Origin: JAPPHA01 sp965220985
Lineage (GTDB): Bacteria > Pseudomonadota > Alphaproteobacteria > Rhodobacterales > Rhodobacteraceae
Reading direction: 5' to 3'
Length of the DNA stretch: 64,000 bases
Assembly (NCBI GenBank): GCA_965220985.1
Contig: OZ244854.1
Coordinates: forward strand, 3,162,001 to 3,226,000
Both the position numbers and the translations under genes were made by a program. The notes beneath the pieces are model-generated. The model did no database searches. It was given only the letters and a program-made list of their open reading frames with translations, and had not been told where the DNA came from. Below, in pieces: positions 17,390 to 26,204 of this stretch (its first letter is position 1; each line of letters begins with the position of its first letter).

Positions 17390-19444
17390 TCAGTTGTTGG
17401 CCAGGTCAGGCAGTTCCCGCCTGAATGGCACGCCTTGCGGCGCTGGCTCTCCCAGCTCACGGGCGTAGCGATGGCCGGCGTAGACCGCTGCTGCGATGGT
17501 GCCAGGCGCGAGGCAGTCGCCGATACGGATGATCGACTTGATCGCGGTCCCGGCGCACCGATCGACGACCTCGTGGTAGAGGTCGTCGATGGCATCTCGC
17601 ATGGTCACCGGAATGAAGGTGTCGCACGGAATGGTTCGCTCGGTTTCCGTATAGCCGCATTCCAGTTCAGCCGAGTTGCCATCGACAGCGATCACGTTGT
17701 GCGAAGTGATGATCCGCGCGCCCATTTTCATGAGCCGACCCTGTATGAATTCCTGTTCCATCGTGTTGTGGGTGAAATGGGACACGTCCGTCGCCGTTGT
17801 CACGTAGGTCACCGAAAAGCCGTCTGCGGCGAGTTTCTCGGCGATGAGCCCGGCCATGTAGTAGTGGTCATCGTCAAAGATGACGATCTCACCCACCGGT
17901 TGACGTCCCGCGCAAATGTCATCGGGCGTCATGACTTTGGCGCCGTCAGCCGGGATCGGAACCTGGTTCGTGCGTCCGACACCGCGATCGGACCAGCGAG
18001 AACCAGTGGCGATGGCGACATGGTCCGCTTCCAACTCCAGCACGATGTCAGCACTCATCCTGCTGTCCAGGAACAGTTTTACATTGGTCATCTGGCCGAT
18101 CTGGTAGTTGCGATAGTCCGAGACACGTTTCCACGCAGCAAGGCCGGGCAACCGAGCTTCGATTGCGACCCGACCACCGACGTCCTTGGTGGCCTCGGCC
18201 AAGGTCACGTCGTAACCCCGCTGTCCCAAAGCGCGCGCCGCCTCCAGTCCCGCAGGGCCGGCGCCCACGACAAGCACGCTGTCATCGTTCGACTTGGGTG
18301 GAATCCGTTCGGGGTGCCAACCGCGCCTCCATTCCTCGCCCATGGTCGGATTCTGGGTGCAACGCATCGGGACGCGCATGAAATCCGCCGTGACGCAGAT
18401 GTTGCAACCGATGCACTCGCGAATGTCCTCGATTCGACCCTCCTCCACTTTCTTCGGGAGAAAGGGATCGGCAATCGATGGTCGCGCGGCTCCAATCAGA
18501 TCAAGGACGCCCTTGCGGATCAGCGAGACCATGAGGTCGGGTGACGTCAGGCGTCCGACACCAACCACCGGTTTCGTGGTCAGGCTTTTCACGAACGAGA
18601 TGTAATCGGTCTGGTAGCCCTCTTCGGAAAACCGCGAAGTGGCGCTGTCGTTCTCCCAACCGCTGACATTGACATCCCAAAGGTCCGGCAACTCGGCCAG
18701 CATCTCGACGATCTCGCGACCCTCGCCGGCCGAGGTTCGCCCGTCTTCGCCCAGCATTTCGTCCACTGCGAAGCGTATAGCGACCGCGCAGGTGTCGCCG
18801 ATCGCCTCTTTCGTGTCGGTGATGACCTCGCGGAGCAGTCGGACGCGGTTCTCGAGCGATCCGCCGTACTCGTCGGCACGGTCGTTGCGGGTGCGGGAGA
18901 GGAAATGCATCAGCGTCGTCATGTCGTGACCGGCATAGACGTACACGATATCGAAACCCGCCCGTTTGGCCCTCAATGCCGCATCGACGTGCATCTTGCG
19001 GAATTCCCGGATGTCGGCCTTGTCCATCGCGCGGACCTGAACGGGTTCGAAATGATCGACAGGGCGGGCCGACACGCCCATCGGGATTTCGCGCGAGTAG
19101 TTGTTGGAGCCGCCAGTGCCGTGATGGGCCGGTTCGATGCCGGCAAGCGCGCCGTGGGCTTTGACCTTCTCGACCATTCTGGCAAGGATTGGGATGTCCG
19201 CATCGTCCCACATCCGCATCTCGAGATAGCTCGACAACTCGGAGGTGTGGCTGATTTCGGTTTCTTCGGTGCAGACGACCCCCCAGCCGCCCTCGGCCTT
19301 GATGCCGCGCATTTCCGCCATCGACGACGGGTACTGAAAGCCCATGCCGTTGCAATGCGGGACCTGGTAGAAACGATTGGGGGTTCGAACCGGTCCGATC
19401 TGCACGGGCTCGAACAGGACGTCGTAACGCGGGTCTCGTGTCAT
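17390..19444 (-). CDS. TMADH/histamine-dehydrogenase-type amine dehydrogenase
   Basis: 684 residues, the size of TMADH, dimethylamine dehydrogenase and histamine dehydrogenase. It keeps Cys31 (FYQVPHC, 6-S-cysteinyl-FMN site in TMADH), VYAGH (Tyr169/His172 equivalents), Trp and Asp in GWENDS (Trp264/Asp267 equivalents) and the 4Fe-4S loop CIGCNICVTAD...RC. The FAD/ADP-binding part starts VLVVGAGPAGLEAA. In the substrate bowl, TMADH Tyr60 is Glu61 and Trp355 is Asp, so the pocket is acidic; histamine dehydrogenase has Gln and Asp there. This argues for a diamine or imidazole amine, not trimethylamine. First gene after the transporter (43 bp gap after the ATPase), so probably the entry enzyme. 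Confidence 0.88.
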   Translation of the reverse strand: MTRDPRYDVLFEPVQIGPVRTPNRFYQVPHCNGMGFQYPSSMAEMRGIKAEGGWGVVCTEETEISHTSELSSYLEMRMWDDADIPILARMVEKVKAHGALAGIEPAHHGTGGSNNYSREIPMGVSARPVDHFEPVQVRAMDKADIREFRKMHVDAALRAKRAGFDIVYVYAGHDMTTLMHFLSRTRNDRADEYGGSLENRVRLLREVITDTKEAIGDTCAVAIRFAVDEMLGEDGRTSAGEGREIVEMLAELPDLWDVNVSGWENDSATSRFSEEGYQTDYISFVKSLTTKPVVGVGRLTSPDLMVSLIRKGVLDLIGAARPSIADPFLPKKVEEGRIEDIRECIGCNICVTADFMRVPMRCTQNPTMGEEWRRGWHPERIPPKSNDDSVLVVGAGPAGLEAARALGQRGYDVTLAEATKDVGGRVAIEARLPGLAAWKRVSDYRNYQIGQMTNVKLFLDSRMSADIVLELEADHVAIATGSRWSDRGVGRTNQVPIPADGAKVMTPDDICAGRQPVGEIVIFDDDHYYMAGLIAEKLAADGFSVTYVTTATDVSHFTHNTMEQEFIQGRLMKMGARIITSHNVIAVDGNSAELECGYTETERTIPCDTFIPVTMRDAIDDLYHEVVDRCAGTAIKSIIRIGDCLAPGTIAAAVYAGHRYARELGEPAPQGVPFRRELPDLANN

Positions 19445-19487
19445 CTGTTGCTCCTCGCGGTTCGCTCGGATCGTTCGACTTCGCCGG

Positions 19488-20600
19488 TCATGACGAATGC
19501 GATTCGATTGGCAGAACCACGGCGTTTTCGTCTCTCCAGGAAAGCCAGACGGGGCGACCCTCCTCGACCACGAGCGAGCCGTCCAGCCTGTTTTGCGCCG
19601 ACACGGCTACCGGTTCATCGACGCCCTCCACCTCGACAAAATAATGTGATCTTTCGCCGAGATAGGCGGCATTCCTCAAGATGCCGCGAAGTCGCCTTTC
19701 TTTGCCTTCTGGCTCGGTGTCGGACAATCTGAGCTTTTCCGGGCGCAGTGCGACATGGACACGATCGCCTTCAATGAAATCTCGACTCTCGCCACCCAGA
19801 TCGACCCGTCCCAATCCTTGAACATCCACAGCCTGGGTCCCCTTGTCGGAAGCGACAACGCGCCCGTCAAAAAAGTTCATCGTGCCAATGAATGATCCGA
19901 CCTCGCGGCTGTTCGGGCGTTCGTAAAGCCCGCTTGGGGTGTCGACCTGGAGAACGCGTCCCTGCTCCATCACCGCGATCCGGTCCGAAAGGGTCAGGGC
20001 TTCCTCCTGGTCATGGGTGACGAAGACGAAGGTGATGCCGACGGTGCGTTGCAGTTGTCGCAGTTCCAACTGCATCTGCTCGCGCAACTGCTTGTCGAGC
20101 GCGCCAAGCGGTTCATCGAGCAACAGCACCTTGGGCTTGAGAATCAGCGCGCGGGCGAGCGCGATGCGCTGACGCTGACCTCCGGATAGCTGGTTGGCTT
20201 TACGGTTGCCGTAATCGGGCAACTTGATCAGTTCCAGCATTTCATCGACCATCTCGTATCGCTTTGCGCGGGGCAGGCGTTGCTTCCGCAAGCCGTAGGC
20301 GATGTTGTCGCGGACATTGAGATGCGGGAAAATCGCGTAGCTCTGAAAGACCATGTTGACTGGGCGCAAGTGCGGCGGAACGTCGGTCACCGGCTGGCCA
20401 TCGATGTGGATCTCGCCCTTGGTCGGGCTCTCGAATCCTGCAAGCATTCGGAGCAAGGTCGTCTTTCCGCATCCCGAAGCGCCCAAAAGCGAAAAGAACT
20501 CGCCGTGACCAATCTCGATGGAGACATCGCGGATTGCCCGGAACGATCCGAAGGATTTGTCGACGTTGCGAATGGAAATGAACGCGTTTTCAGGGTTCAT
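19488..20600 (-). CDS. potA: ABC transporter ATP-binding protein, PotA type (amine uptake)
   Basis: 370 residues. Walker A is GASGCGKTT, Q-loop VFQSYAIFPH, signature LSGGQRQR, Walker B VLLLDEPLGALD, H-switch FVTHDQ. The C-terminal TOBE domain (GSFIGTMNFFDG; VALRPEKLRLSD) is characteristic of PotA-like ATPases for spermidine/putrescine and related cations. The start overlaps the end of the PotC-like gene by 11 bases. It energises the permease pair encoded immediately upstream; the amine dehydrogenases follow directly. Confidence 0.92.
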   Translation of the reverse strand: MNPENAFISIRNVDKSFGSFRAIRDVSIEIGHGEFFSLLGASGCGKTTLLRMLAGFESPTKGEIHIDGQPVTDVPPHLRPVNMVFQSYAIFPHLNVRDNIAYGLRKQRLPRAKRYEMVDEMLELIKLPDYGNRKANQLSGGQRQRIALARALILKPKVLLLDEPLGALDKQLREQMQLELRQLQRTVGITFVFVTHDQEEALTLSDRIAVMEQGRVLQVDTPSGLYERPNSREVGSFIGTMNFFDGRVVASDKGTQAVDVQGLGRVDLGGESRDFIEGDRVHVALRPEKLRLSDTEPEGKERRLRGILRNAAYLGERSHYFVEVEGVDEPVAVSAQNRLDGSLVVEEGRPVWLSWRDENAVVLPIESHSS

Positions 20601-21414
20601 GGTTTTCCTCCGGCCCCGATGTGAACGTGACGCCGCGATTGATCCACTGCCCGAGGAACACGACCAGGAACGATGCTCCGATGATCAGAGAAGATAGTGC
20701 CAGGACTGACGGAAATTCCTGGGGGAAACGCAATTGTCCCCAGATATACATCGGCAGGGTCGCCTGGGTTCCGCTGAGGAAGAACGCGAGGATGAATTCG
20801 TCGAACGACACTGTGAAAGTCAGCATCAGGCTGGCGATGACGCCCGGGCCGACCATTGGCAGGGTGACCCGCCAGAATGTCCACCACGCGTTTTCTCCCA
20901 AATCGGCCGAGGCTTCCTCGATCGACGCATCGAACCCGTCGAATCGGGGGATCAGTACCGCGATCGCGAAAGGCAGGCAGATGATCATGTGCCCGACCGT
21001 CACCGTGTAGAGCGACAACGGAATCCCGATCTGGCTGAGCAGCACCAGAAGCGCGACGCCGAAGATGATCAGCGGAACGACCAGCGGAAGCATGATGAAG
21101 CTGACAATCGGGCTTTTGCCGGGCATCCGATAGCGGGTGATCGCCTTTGCCGCGAATATGCCCAGAGTCGTCGAGGCGACCGCCACAACGGCCCCCACGC
21201 GGACACTGTTCCAAAGCGCATTCCAAACCGCATCACGCGCGAACAGTTCCTGGTACCACTGCAGGGTCAGGCCGCTGAGCGGAAACTTCACGTAAAGCGA
21301 GTCGTTGAAACTGAACAACGGCAGGAACAGCACGGGAAGATAGAGCGCGATCAGAAAAATCAATGCATAGAGCTGAAGAGGCCGGTTCGGCCTTCGAATG
21401 TAGGATTCGCTCAT
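20590..21414 (-). CDS. potC: ABC transporter permease, PotC type
   Basis: A 274-residue inner-membrane permease with six predicted helices, beginning MSESYIRRPNRPLQLYA. The EAA loop is IEEASADLGENAWWTFWRVTLP, as in PotC/PotI. The start at 21414 overlaps the PotB-like stop (ATGA); the longer frame to 21687 is only out-of-frame PotB sequence. It pairs with the PotB-like permease to import a cationic amine. Confidence 0.9.
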   Translation of the reverse strand: MSESYIRRPNRPLQLYALIFLIALYLPVLFLPLFSFNDSLYVKFPLSGLTLQWYQELFARDAVWNALWNSVRVGAVVAVASTTLGIFAAKAITRYRMPGKSPIVSFIMLPLVVPLIIFGVALLVLLSQIGIPLSLYTVTVGHMIICLPFAIAVLIPRFDGFDASIEEASADLGENAWWTFWRVTLPMVGPGVIASLMLTFTVSFDEFILAFFLSGTQATLPMYIWGQLRFPQEFPSVLALSSLIIGASFLVVFLGQWINRGVTFTSGPEENHEP

Positions 21415-22343
21415 GAGATCCGCCTCCGAACCAACAACGTCAGCAGAATGAAGAGGGCGCTGATTGCGGCGATGCACAGCATCAGGATGATCGACAGCGT
21501 CGCACCCATGGGCCAGTTGTTGATCGGGCCGAACTGCTTTTGGATGAGCACGCCGATCATCGACCCATCGGGCCCGCCGAGCAGGGTTGGCGTGATGTAG
21601 TCTCCGGTCGTTGGGATGAAGATCAGGAGGCTGGCAGAGATGACGCCAGGCAGCGACAAGGGGAGCGTGATGCGAAGGAATCGCCACACGGGCCCGTCAC
21701 CGAGATCGGTTGCGGCCTCGAGGAGCGACTTGTCGATCTTTTCGAGCGAGACGTACATTGGCAGGATCGCGAAAGCGGCCCAGGCATGCGCGAGCGTGAT
21801 GATCACGGCAGACTGGCTGTAGAGCAGAAATTCGAGCGGCGCCTCGATGAGACCAAGCGCCAAGAGAGCCGAATTGATGACTCCCTCGTATCCGAGCACC
21901 ACCTTCCACGCGAAGACCCTCAAGAGGTAGCTCGTCCAGAACGGAAGCGTCATCAGGACGATCCACATCATCTTGTTTCGGTGGACGTGGAAGGCGACGT
22001 AATACGCCATGGGATAGCACAGCAGGACGGTCGCGATCGTGACGAAGCCGGAAATCTTGAGCGACCGGGTCATCAGGGCGCCATAGATCGGGCGCTCGAC
22101 AAATTGCTGGTAGTTGTGAGTGGTCGGGGTGGTGTTGAAACCGAAGCCGTCCGCAGTCCAGAAACTCATCACAACGAGAATGCCGAATGGCACCAGTATC
22201 GCCACGACTAGAAACACGAGCGACGGCGACAGCAGGCTGTAACCGCGTGCCACCTCCGAGCGATAAAGCAAGCGCGAAACCGCACCAAGCGGTCCCGACA
22301 TTGGCGAGCCCCGCTGTTGCGTCAACCTTGACTGGCTGGACAT
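21411..22343 (-). CDS. potB: ABC transporter permease, PotB type
   Basis: 310 residues with a hydrophobic first helix (LLSPSLVFLVVAILVPFGI), FWTSYLLRVFAW typical of PotB/PotH, and the EAA loop LEAATDLGDGPVWRFLRITLP. The start could be 22343 or Met15 (22301); both precede helix 1, so topology is unaffected. It lies 68 bp downstream of the binding-protein gene in the same operon. Confidence 0.9.
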   Translation of the reverse strand: MSSQSRLTQQRGSPMSGPLGAVSRLLYRSEVARGYSLLSPSLVFLVVAILVPFGILVVMSFWTADGFGFNTTPTTHNYQQFVERPIYGALMTRSLKISGFVTIATVLLCYPMAYYVAFHVHRNKMMWIVLMTLPFWTSYLLRVFAWKVVLGYEGVINSALLALGLIEAPLEFLLYSQSAVIITLAHAWAAFAILPMYVSLEKIDKSLLEAATDLGDGPVWRFLRITLPLSLPGVISASLLIFIPTTGDYITPTLLGGPDGSMIGVLIQKQFGPINNWPMGATLSIILMLCIAAISALFILLTLLVRRRIS

Positions 22344-22411
22344 TGAGTCAATTGCGGAGATTGGCGTGGAGACCGCCCCGAATCCGGAACGGTCCCCGTT
22401 TCATTCAATCG

Positions 22412-23527
22412 TCAGAAACCGGCCTTGATTTCCTCGAACAGGGTGTTCATCCGCGTCTCCCATTCTTGGGTCTGCGGCAACTGGAAATGTCCGGCGCCAA
22501 GGATCTCCGTTGGATTGGAACTCAGGCCGAGGCTGCCGAGCGTTTCTGCATCGAACAGGTCGAACGATCGTCGGTTCGAATGACCGTAACCGTAGTCATT
22601 GATCATGAACTGGCCCGATTCCACGCTGAGCAGGCTGTCGATCACGTCATAGGCACGGTCGATGTTGGGCGCGTCCTTGTGGATCATCAGTCCGCAAACC
22701 CACGTCAGAGCACCTTCTTTCGGGCTGGCAAACTTGACCGGGATCCCTTCGGCCTGCAACAGCGTCGCCGAGCTGTTCCATGTCATGGCTGCGACCAACT
22801 CGCCGGAGGAGAGCGCCTGCTCCAGTGTCGTGGTGTCGTCAGTGTAGGTTCGAATGAGCGGTCGCTGCTCTCGCATCACGGCGGCGATTTTTTCGAATGC
22901 CTCTTCGGTGTCAATCTCGGTCATTGGGACACCTGCCTTGATCGCCCCGCACCACCAGGCATCCCCGCCAGAGGCGAGCGAGCCAAGCCGTCCGGCGTAT
23001 CGCTTGTCCCACAGCATGTCCCAGCTTTCCTCGCCTTCGAGATCGAAGAGATCGGTCCGATAGGTAATGGATGTCTGTCCCCAGTCGAACGGGGCCAACC
23101 AGACTTGACCGTCGGGGGCGTCATTGCCGGGCATGCTGATGAGTTCGGGAATCACGTCACCCCAGTTTGCCAGGCGCGACGGATCGATCGGCTGAAAAAG
23201 CCCGGTGTCGACCCAACGTGGCAGGCCGGCATTGCAGGGGTGCGAAACATCGACGACGAAACCTCCGCGCATCTTGGTCAAGGCTTCTTCGGACCCGCCA
23301 AAGATCGCGAAATTGGGAAGTTCGCCGTGCTTTGCCTCGTAGGGGACGAACAATTCGGGGATGTCGTAGCCGCCCCATGTGAAAAACGTCGCCTGGTCTT
23401 CTGCGGCAGCAAAGGCTCGTTGTGCGATGACCGGCATTGCAAAGGCGCCAACGCCGCTTGCAAGCAAGGACTTGGTCAAGGTTCTTCGGTCGATAACGGC
23501 GTCGGTCGGCGATCCACGATGTTTCAT
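22412..23527 (-). CDS. periplasmic amine-binding protein, PotD type, Tat signal
   Basis: 371 residues. The N-terminus has a twin-arginine signal (DRRTLTKSLLASG, then a hydrophobic stretch ending AQRAFA). The mature part begins TFFTWGGYDIPELF, the PotD-like first strand, and has DVSHPCNAGLPRW, PFDWGQTSITYRTD and a C-terminal NDYGYGHSNRRS. PotD's polyamine carboxylates (Asp/Glu) cannot be assigned by eye with certainty. The start at 23527 is preceded by AGGGAG at a normal distance. First gene of the transporter operon and divergent from the amine oxidase gene. It should capture a cationic amine. Confidence 0.9.
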   Translation of the reverse strand: MKHRGSPTDAVIDRRTLTKSLLASGVGAFAMPVIAQRAFAAAEDQATFFTWGGYDIPELFVPYEAKHGELPNFAIFGGSEEALTKMRGGFVVDVSHPCNAGLPRWVDTGLFQPIDPSRLANWGDVIPELISMPGNDAPDGQVWLAPFDWGQTSITYRTDLFDLEGEESWDMLWDKRYAGRLGSLASGGDAWWCGAIKAGVPMTEIDTEEAFEKIAAVMREQRPLIRTYTDDTTTLEQALSSGELVAAMTWNSSATLLQAEGIPVKFASPKEGALTWVCGLMIHKDAPNIDRAYDVIDSLLSVESGQFMINDYGYGHSNRRSFDLFDAETLGSLGLSSNPTEILGAGHFQLPQTQEWETRMNTLFEEIKAGF

Positions 23528-23772
23528 TGCTTTCTCCCTGTTTTTCGATCGGGAGCCGAATGTCATTAACTCCGTCCCAGATCGAATTTTGGTTTCGGTT
23601 GACTGATTGGTGGTTCAATGATGGAGTCGTTGCTCGTACATCGTCAAGACCCGAGTTCTGTCGTGAAGCTGTTGATTCTCGCACTCTGCCAACCGTCGAG
23701 GCCGCGATCGCCTCGCGTCATCGCGTGTCCGACGGTTGTGAAGCACGAGAGATCCTGTTGCCAAGCGCGATG

Positions 23773-25086
23773 ATGAGGAGAGAATTCATGGCTGGCGCGA
23801 TTGCTTCCGCCACTTTGCCTCATGCTGCGAAGTCGAGCAGCCGCAATCCCGACGTGATCGTTGTCGGGGCGGGGATTGCCGGCCTCCAGGCCGCCAAGAC
23901 CTTGCTGGCTGAAGGACGCGACGTTGTCGTCCTTGAAGCAGCTGACCGAGTCGGCGGTCGCGCCTTCACCGAAGTCGATACATTCGGTCAACCGTTCGAC
24001 CACGGCTGCTCGTGGATGACCGGACATTCCAACCCGTTCGTAAAAATCGCCCGTGGCCTGGAATTCGACGTCATGCTTCATTCCAAGGCCAAGGAAGCGC
24101 TTTACGTGGGCAATCGTCCCGCAACCCGGACCGAACGGAAACAGTACAATGCAGCATGGGACGACATCGAGGACGCGTTGGAACGGGCCGCACGGTCCGG
24201 GAGAGACGTCGCTGGCGCGGATGTCATCGATGACGCTATGGCCTTTGCCGGCACGGTGCAGTCCTGGATCGGACCCATGGACCACGGGGTGGATTTCAGC
24301 GAACTCTCGGTGATGGATTATTTCGAAATCGTGGACGGAAGCCCCAACTACATCGTGAGAGAAGGGCTCGGGACTGTCGTGGCACGTCACGGGAGCGACG
24401 TGCCTGTCGAACTCGACACGCGGGTCACCGGCATCGACTGGAGCGGTTCCGGCGTTGCCGTGGATACCGACCGAGGCAAATTGACGGCGCAGGCCTGCAT
24501 CGTGACCGTGTCTACGGGGGTTCTCGGTTCAGGTTCGATCCGGTTCACGCCGGACCTGCCTGTCGCGATGCAGAAAGCGATTTCCCATGTGCCGATGGGG
24601 TTGCTGGTGAAGGTCGGCTTGCAGTTCGATGGCGCGCGTTTCGACTTCAAGCCGAACGAATGGCTGACCTATCAGACTTCCAACAAAGTTCCGGCTGATG
24701 CCTGTTTCTTTGTCACCTGGCCATTTGATTTCGACTATTCTCTCGGAAACATCGGGGGGCAGCTTGGATGGGATCTGTCGCGGGCGGGCGAGGCCGCGGC
24801 TGTCGACTTCGCGTTGGGCGAATTTGTCCGAATGGCTGGCAGCGATGCACGCAAGCGTTTTGTCAAGGGATGCATGACGAAATGGGCTGAGGATCCCAAT
24901 GTCCTGGGCAGCTATGCAGCGGCGCTGCCCGGCCACCACCACCGACGCGCGGATCTTGCCCAGCCAGTCGGTGAGCGCGTGTTTTTGGCCGGCGAAGCGC
25001 TGGCAGGTCCCCTCGCTTCACTGTGCAACGGAGCATACCAGAACGGAGAAGCGGTTGCCCGACGCGTGCTCGGACTTTTGACATGA
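23773..25086 (+). CDS. Tat-exported flavin amine oxidase
   Basis: 437 residues from MRREFMAGAIASATLP, a twin-arginine signal (RREFMAG). It is followed by the FAD Rossmann motif VIVVGAGIAGLQAA, then LEAADRVGGRAFT and FDHGCSWMTG of the flavin monoamine oxidase family. The C-terminal FAD-contact motif is VFLAGEALAGPLASLCNGAYQNGE. It should oxidise a primary or secondary amine to aldehyde plus H2O2, probably in the periplasm. An ATG at 23788 has the best ribosome-binding site (AGGAG, seven bases) but would remove the twin arginine; the choice decides whether the enzyme is exported. The gene is divergent from the amine transporter, suggesting joint regulation. Confidence 0.85.
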   Translation: MRREFMAGAIASATLPHAAKSSSRNPDVIVVGAGIAGLQAAKTLLAEGRDVVVLEAADRVGGRAFTEVDTFGQPFDHGCSWMTGHSNPFVKIARGLEFDVMLHSKAKEALYVGNRPATRTERKQYNAAWDDIEDALERAARSGRDVAGADVIDDAMAFAGTVQSWIGPMDHGVDFSELSVMDYFEIVDGSPNYIVREGLGTVVARHGSDVPVELDTRVTGIDWSGSGVAVDTDRGKLTAQACIVTVSTGVLGSGSIRFTPDLPVAMQKAISHVPMGLLVKVGLQFDGARFDFKPNEWLTYQTSNKVPADACFFVTWPFDFDYSLGNIGGQLGWDLSRAGEAAAVDFALGEFVRMAGSDARKRFVKGCMTKWAEDPNVLGSYAAALPGHHHRRADLAQPVGERVFLAGEALAGPLASLCNGAYQNGEAVARRVLGLLT

Positions 25087-25721
25087 CGGGGTTTGGCGCT
25101 TCATTGCACGTATGGTCTCACGCATTGGCGCCATTGGATGATGACCAGCTGATTCTCGAAACCGATCGACTGGTCTTGCGGCCACTGCGGGTCGATGACA
25201 CGGATCTCGCGGTCGCGATGTTCACCGATCCCGATGTTGTCCGATATGTCTGCGATGTGATGACCCCAGAGGCGATCATCGCCCATCTGCCGACTGAGGC
25301 AAGGCGTGGGGCAGGAGGCCGGATCGGCATCTGGGTTGCTGCGCGCAAGGACACTTGCGAACAGATTGGAACAGGTGTTCTGCTGCCACTGCCTCTCGAT
25401 CAGGAGGACACGGACTGGTCATTGATTGTCGAAGACGGCTATCCGGATGCGGAAATCGAAATCGGTTACATGCTCTTGCCCGATGCGTGGGGACAGGGAT
25501 TTGCCACGGAGATTTGCAGGCGCCTTCTGAGGTTCTGGTACGATTTCACAGATCTTGCGGAAATCAAGGCAACGGTTGAACCCGAGAATCTTGCATCGCG
25601 GCGTGTGCTCCTGAAGTCAGGGTTGAAGGAAGAGGGCATGCGACGCGCATACGGGACGCAGTGCCCGGGATTCGGCCTCACGCGTGAAGAGTACCGGGCG
25701 CTGCTGACTTCGCGTTCGTAA
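25083..25721 (+). CDS. GNAT acetyltransferase, RimJ/RimL type
   Basis: 212 residues. LETDRLVLRPLRVDD at about residue 24, EIEIGYMLLPDAWGQGFATE (acetyl-CoA-binding turn) and VEPENLASRRVLLKSGLKEEG are the standard order of RimJ/RimL-like N-acetyltransferases. The start overlaps the amine oxidase stop (ATGA), so the two are co-translated. Given this context it may acetylate an amine or a derived product, but many relatives have unrelated substrates. Confidence 0.85.
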   Translation: MTGFGASLHVWSHALAPLDDDQLILETDRLVLRPLRVDDTDLAVAMFTDPDVVRYVCDVMTPEAIIAHLPTEARRGAGGRIGIWVAARKDTCEQIGTGVLLPLPLDQEDTDWSLIVEDGYPDAEIEIGYMLLPDAWGQGFATEICRRLLRFWYDFTDLAEIKATVEPENLASRRVLLKSGLKEEGMRRAYGTQCPGFGLTREEYRALLTSRS

Positions 25722-25961
25722 CGTAACTCGTCTACCTGAGCTGAATTTCCCCATTGTGCCTTTAGGCGTCTCCGGCAATGAAGCCGCAGCTTCGAGTCAC
25801 GTGTTCTCCCTGCGGAATCGGGATCTGTCTCTCGTCCCAGAGCGGTCCGCCTTGTGGGGTCGGGAGAAATTCCGTGCAGAGAGTTCGTTCGGGAGGCGAC
25901 ATGCCTTGAATTTCCGGACACCGGCCTGTAACTGACCATGTAGATAGGCAGGAGCGAAATC

Positions 25962-26204
25962 ATGTGGTCTTTGCAGGAAGCCAAGGGCAGGTTCAGCACG
26001 GTGGTTGACGCTGCATTGGCCGGCACGCCGCAGCTGGTGACGCGTCGCGGCAAACCAGCGGTCGTCGTGATATCTGCCGCCGACTATGATCGGCTATTTC
26101 TGGAGGCGCGCCGGACACGAGGTTCGTTTGTCGACCACCTGTTGAGCTTTCCAGCAGAAAATGTTGATCGCCTTAATGCTGAACCGAGAAAGGTCGAGTT
26201 CTGA
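25962..26204 (+). CDS. type II antitoxin, Phd/YefM family
   Basis: 80 residues: WSLQEAKGRFSTVVDAAL, then PQLVTRRGKPAVVVISAADYDRL, the DNA-binding and dimer part of Phd/YefM. The C-terminal tail after about residue 50 would wrap the toxin. AGGAG precedes the ATG by seven bases. The toxin gene starts at the stop codon. The pair stands alone between the amine locus and tRNA-Gly. Confidence 0.92.
   Translation: MWSLQEAKGRFSTVVDAALAGTPQLVTRRGKPAVVVISAADYDRLFLEARRTRGSFVDHLLSFPAENVDRLNAEPRKVEF

Noticed and set aside
22344..22411. Imperfect GACCG/CGGTC hairpin between the PotD- and PotB-like genes
   Set aside because: Short stem with a long loop and no T-run; could tune expression, but the evidence is too weak.
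23527..23772. 81-codon N-terminal extension of the amine oxidase frame
   Set aside because: It would abolish the Tat signal position, overlaps the divergent promoter region and lacks family similarity.
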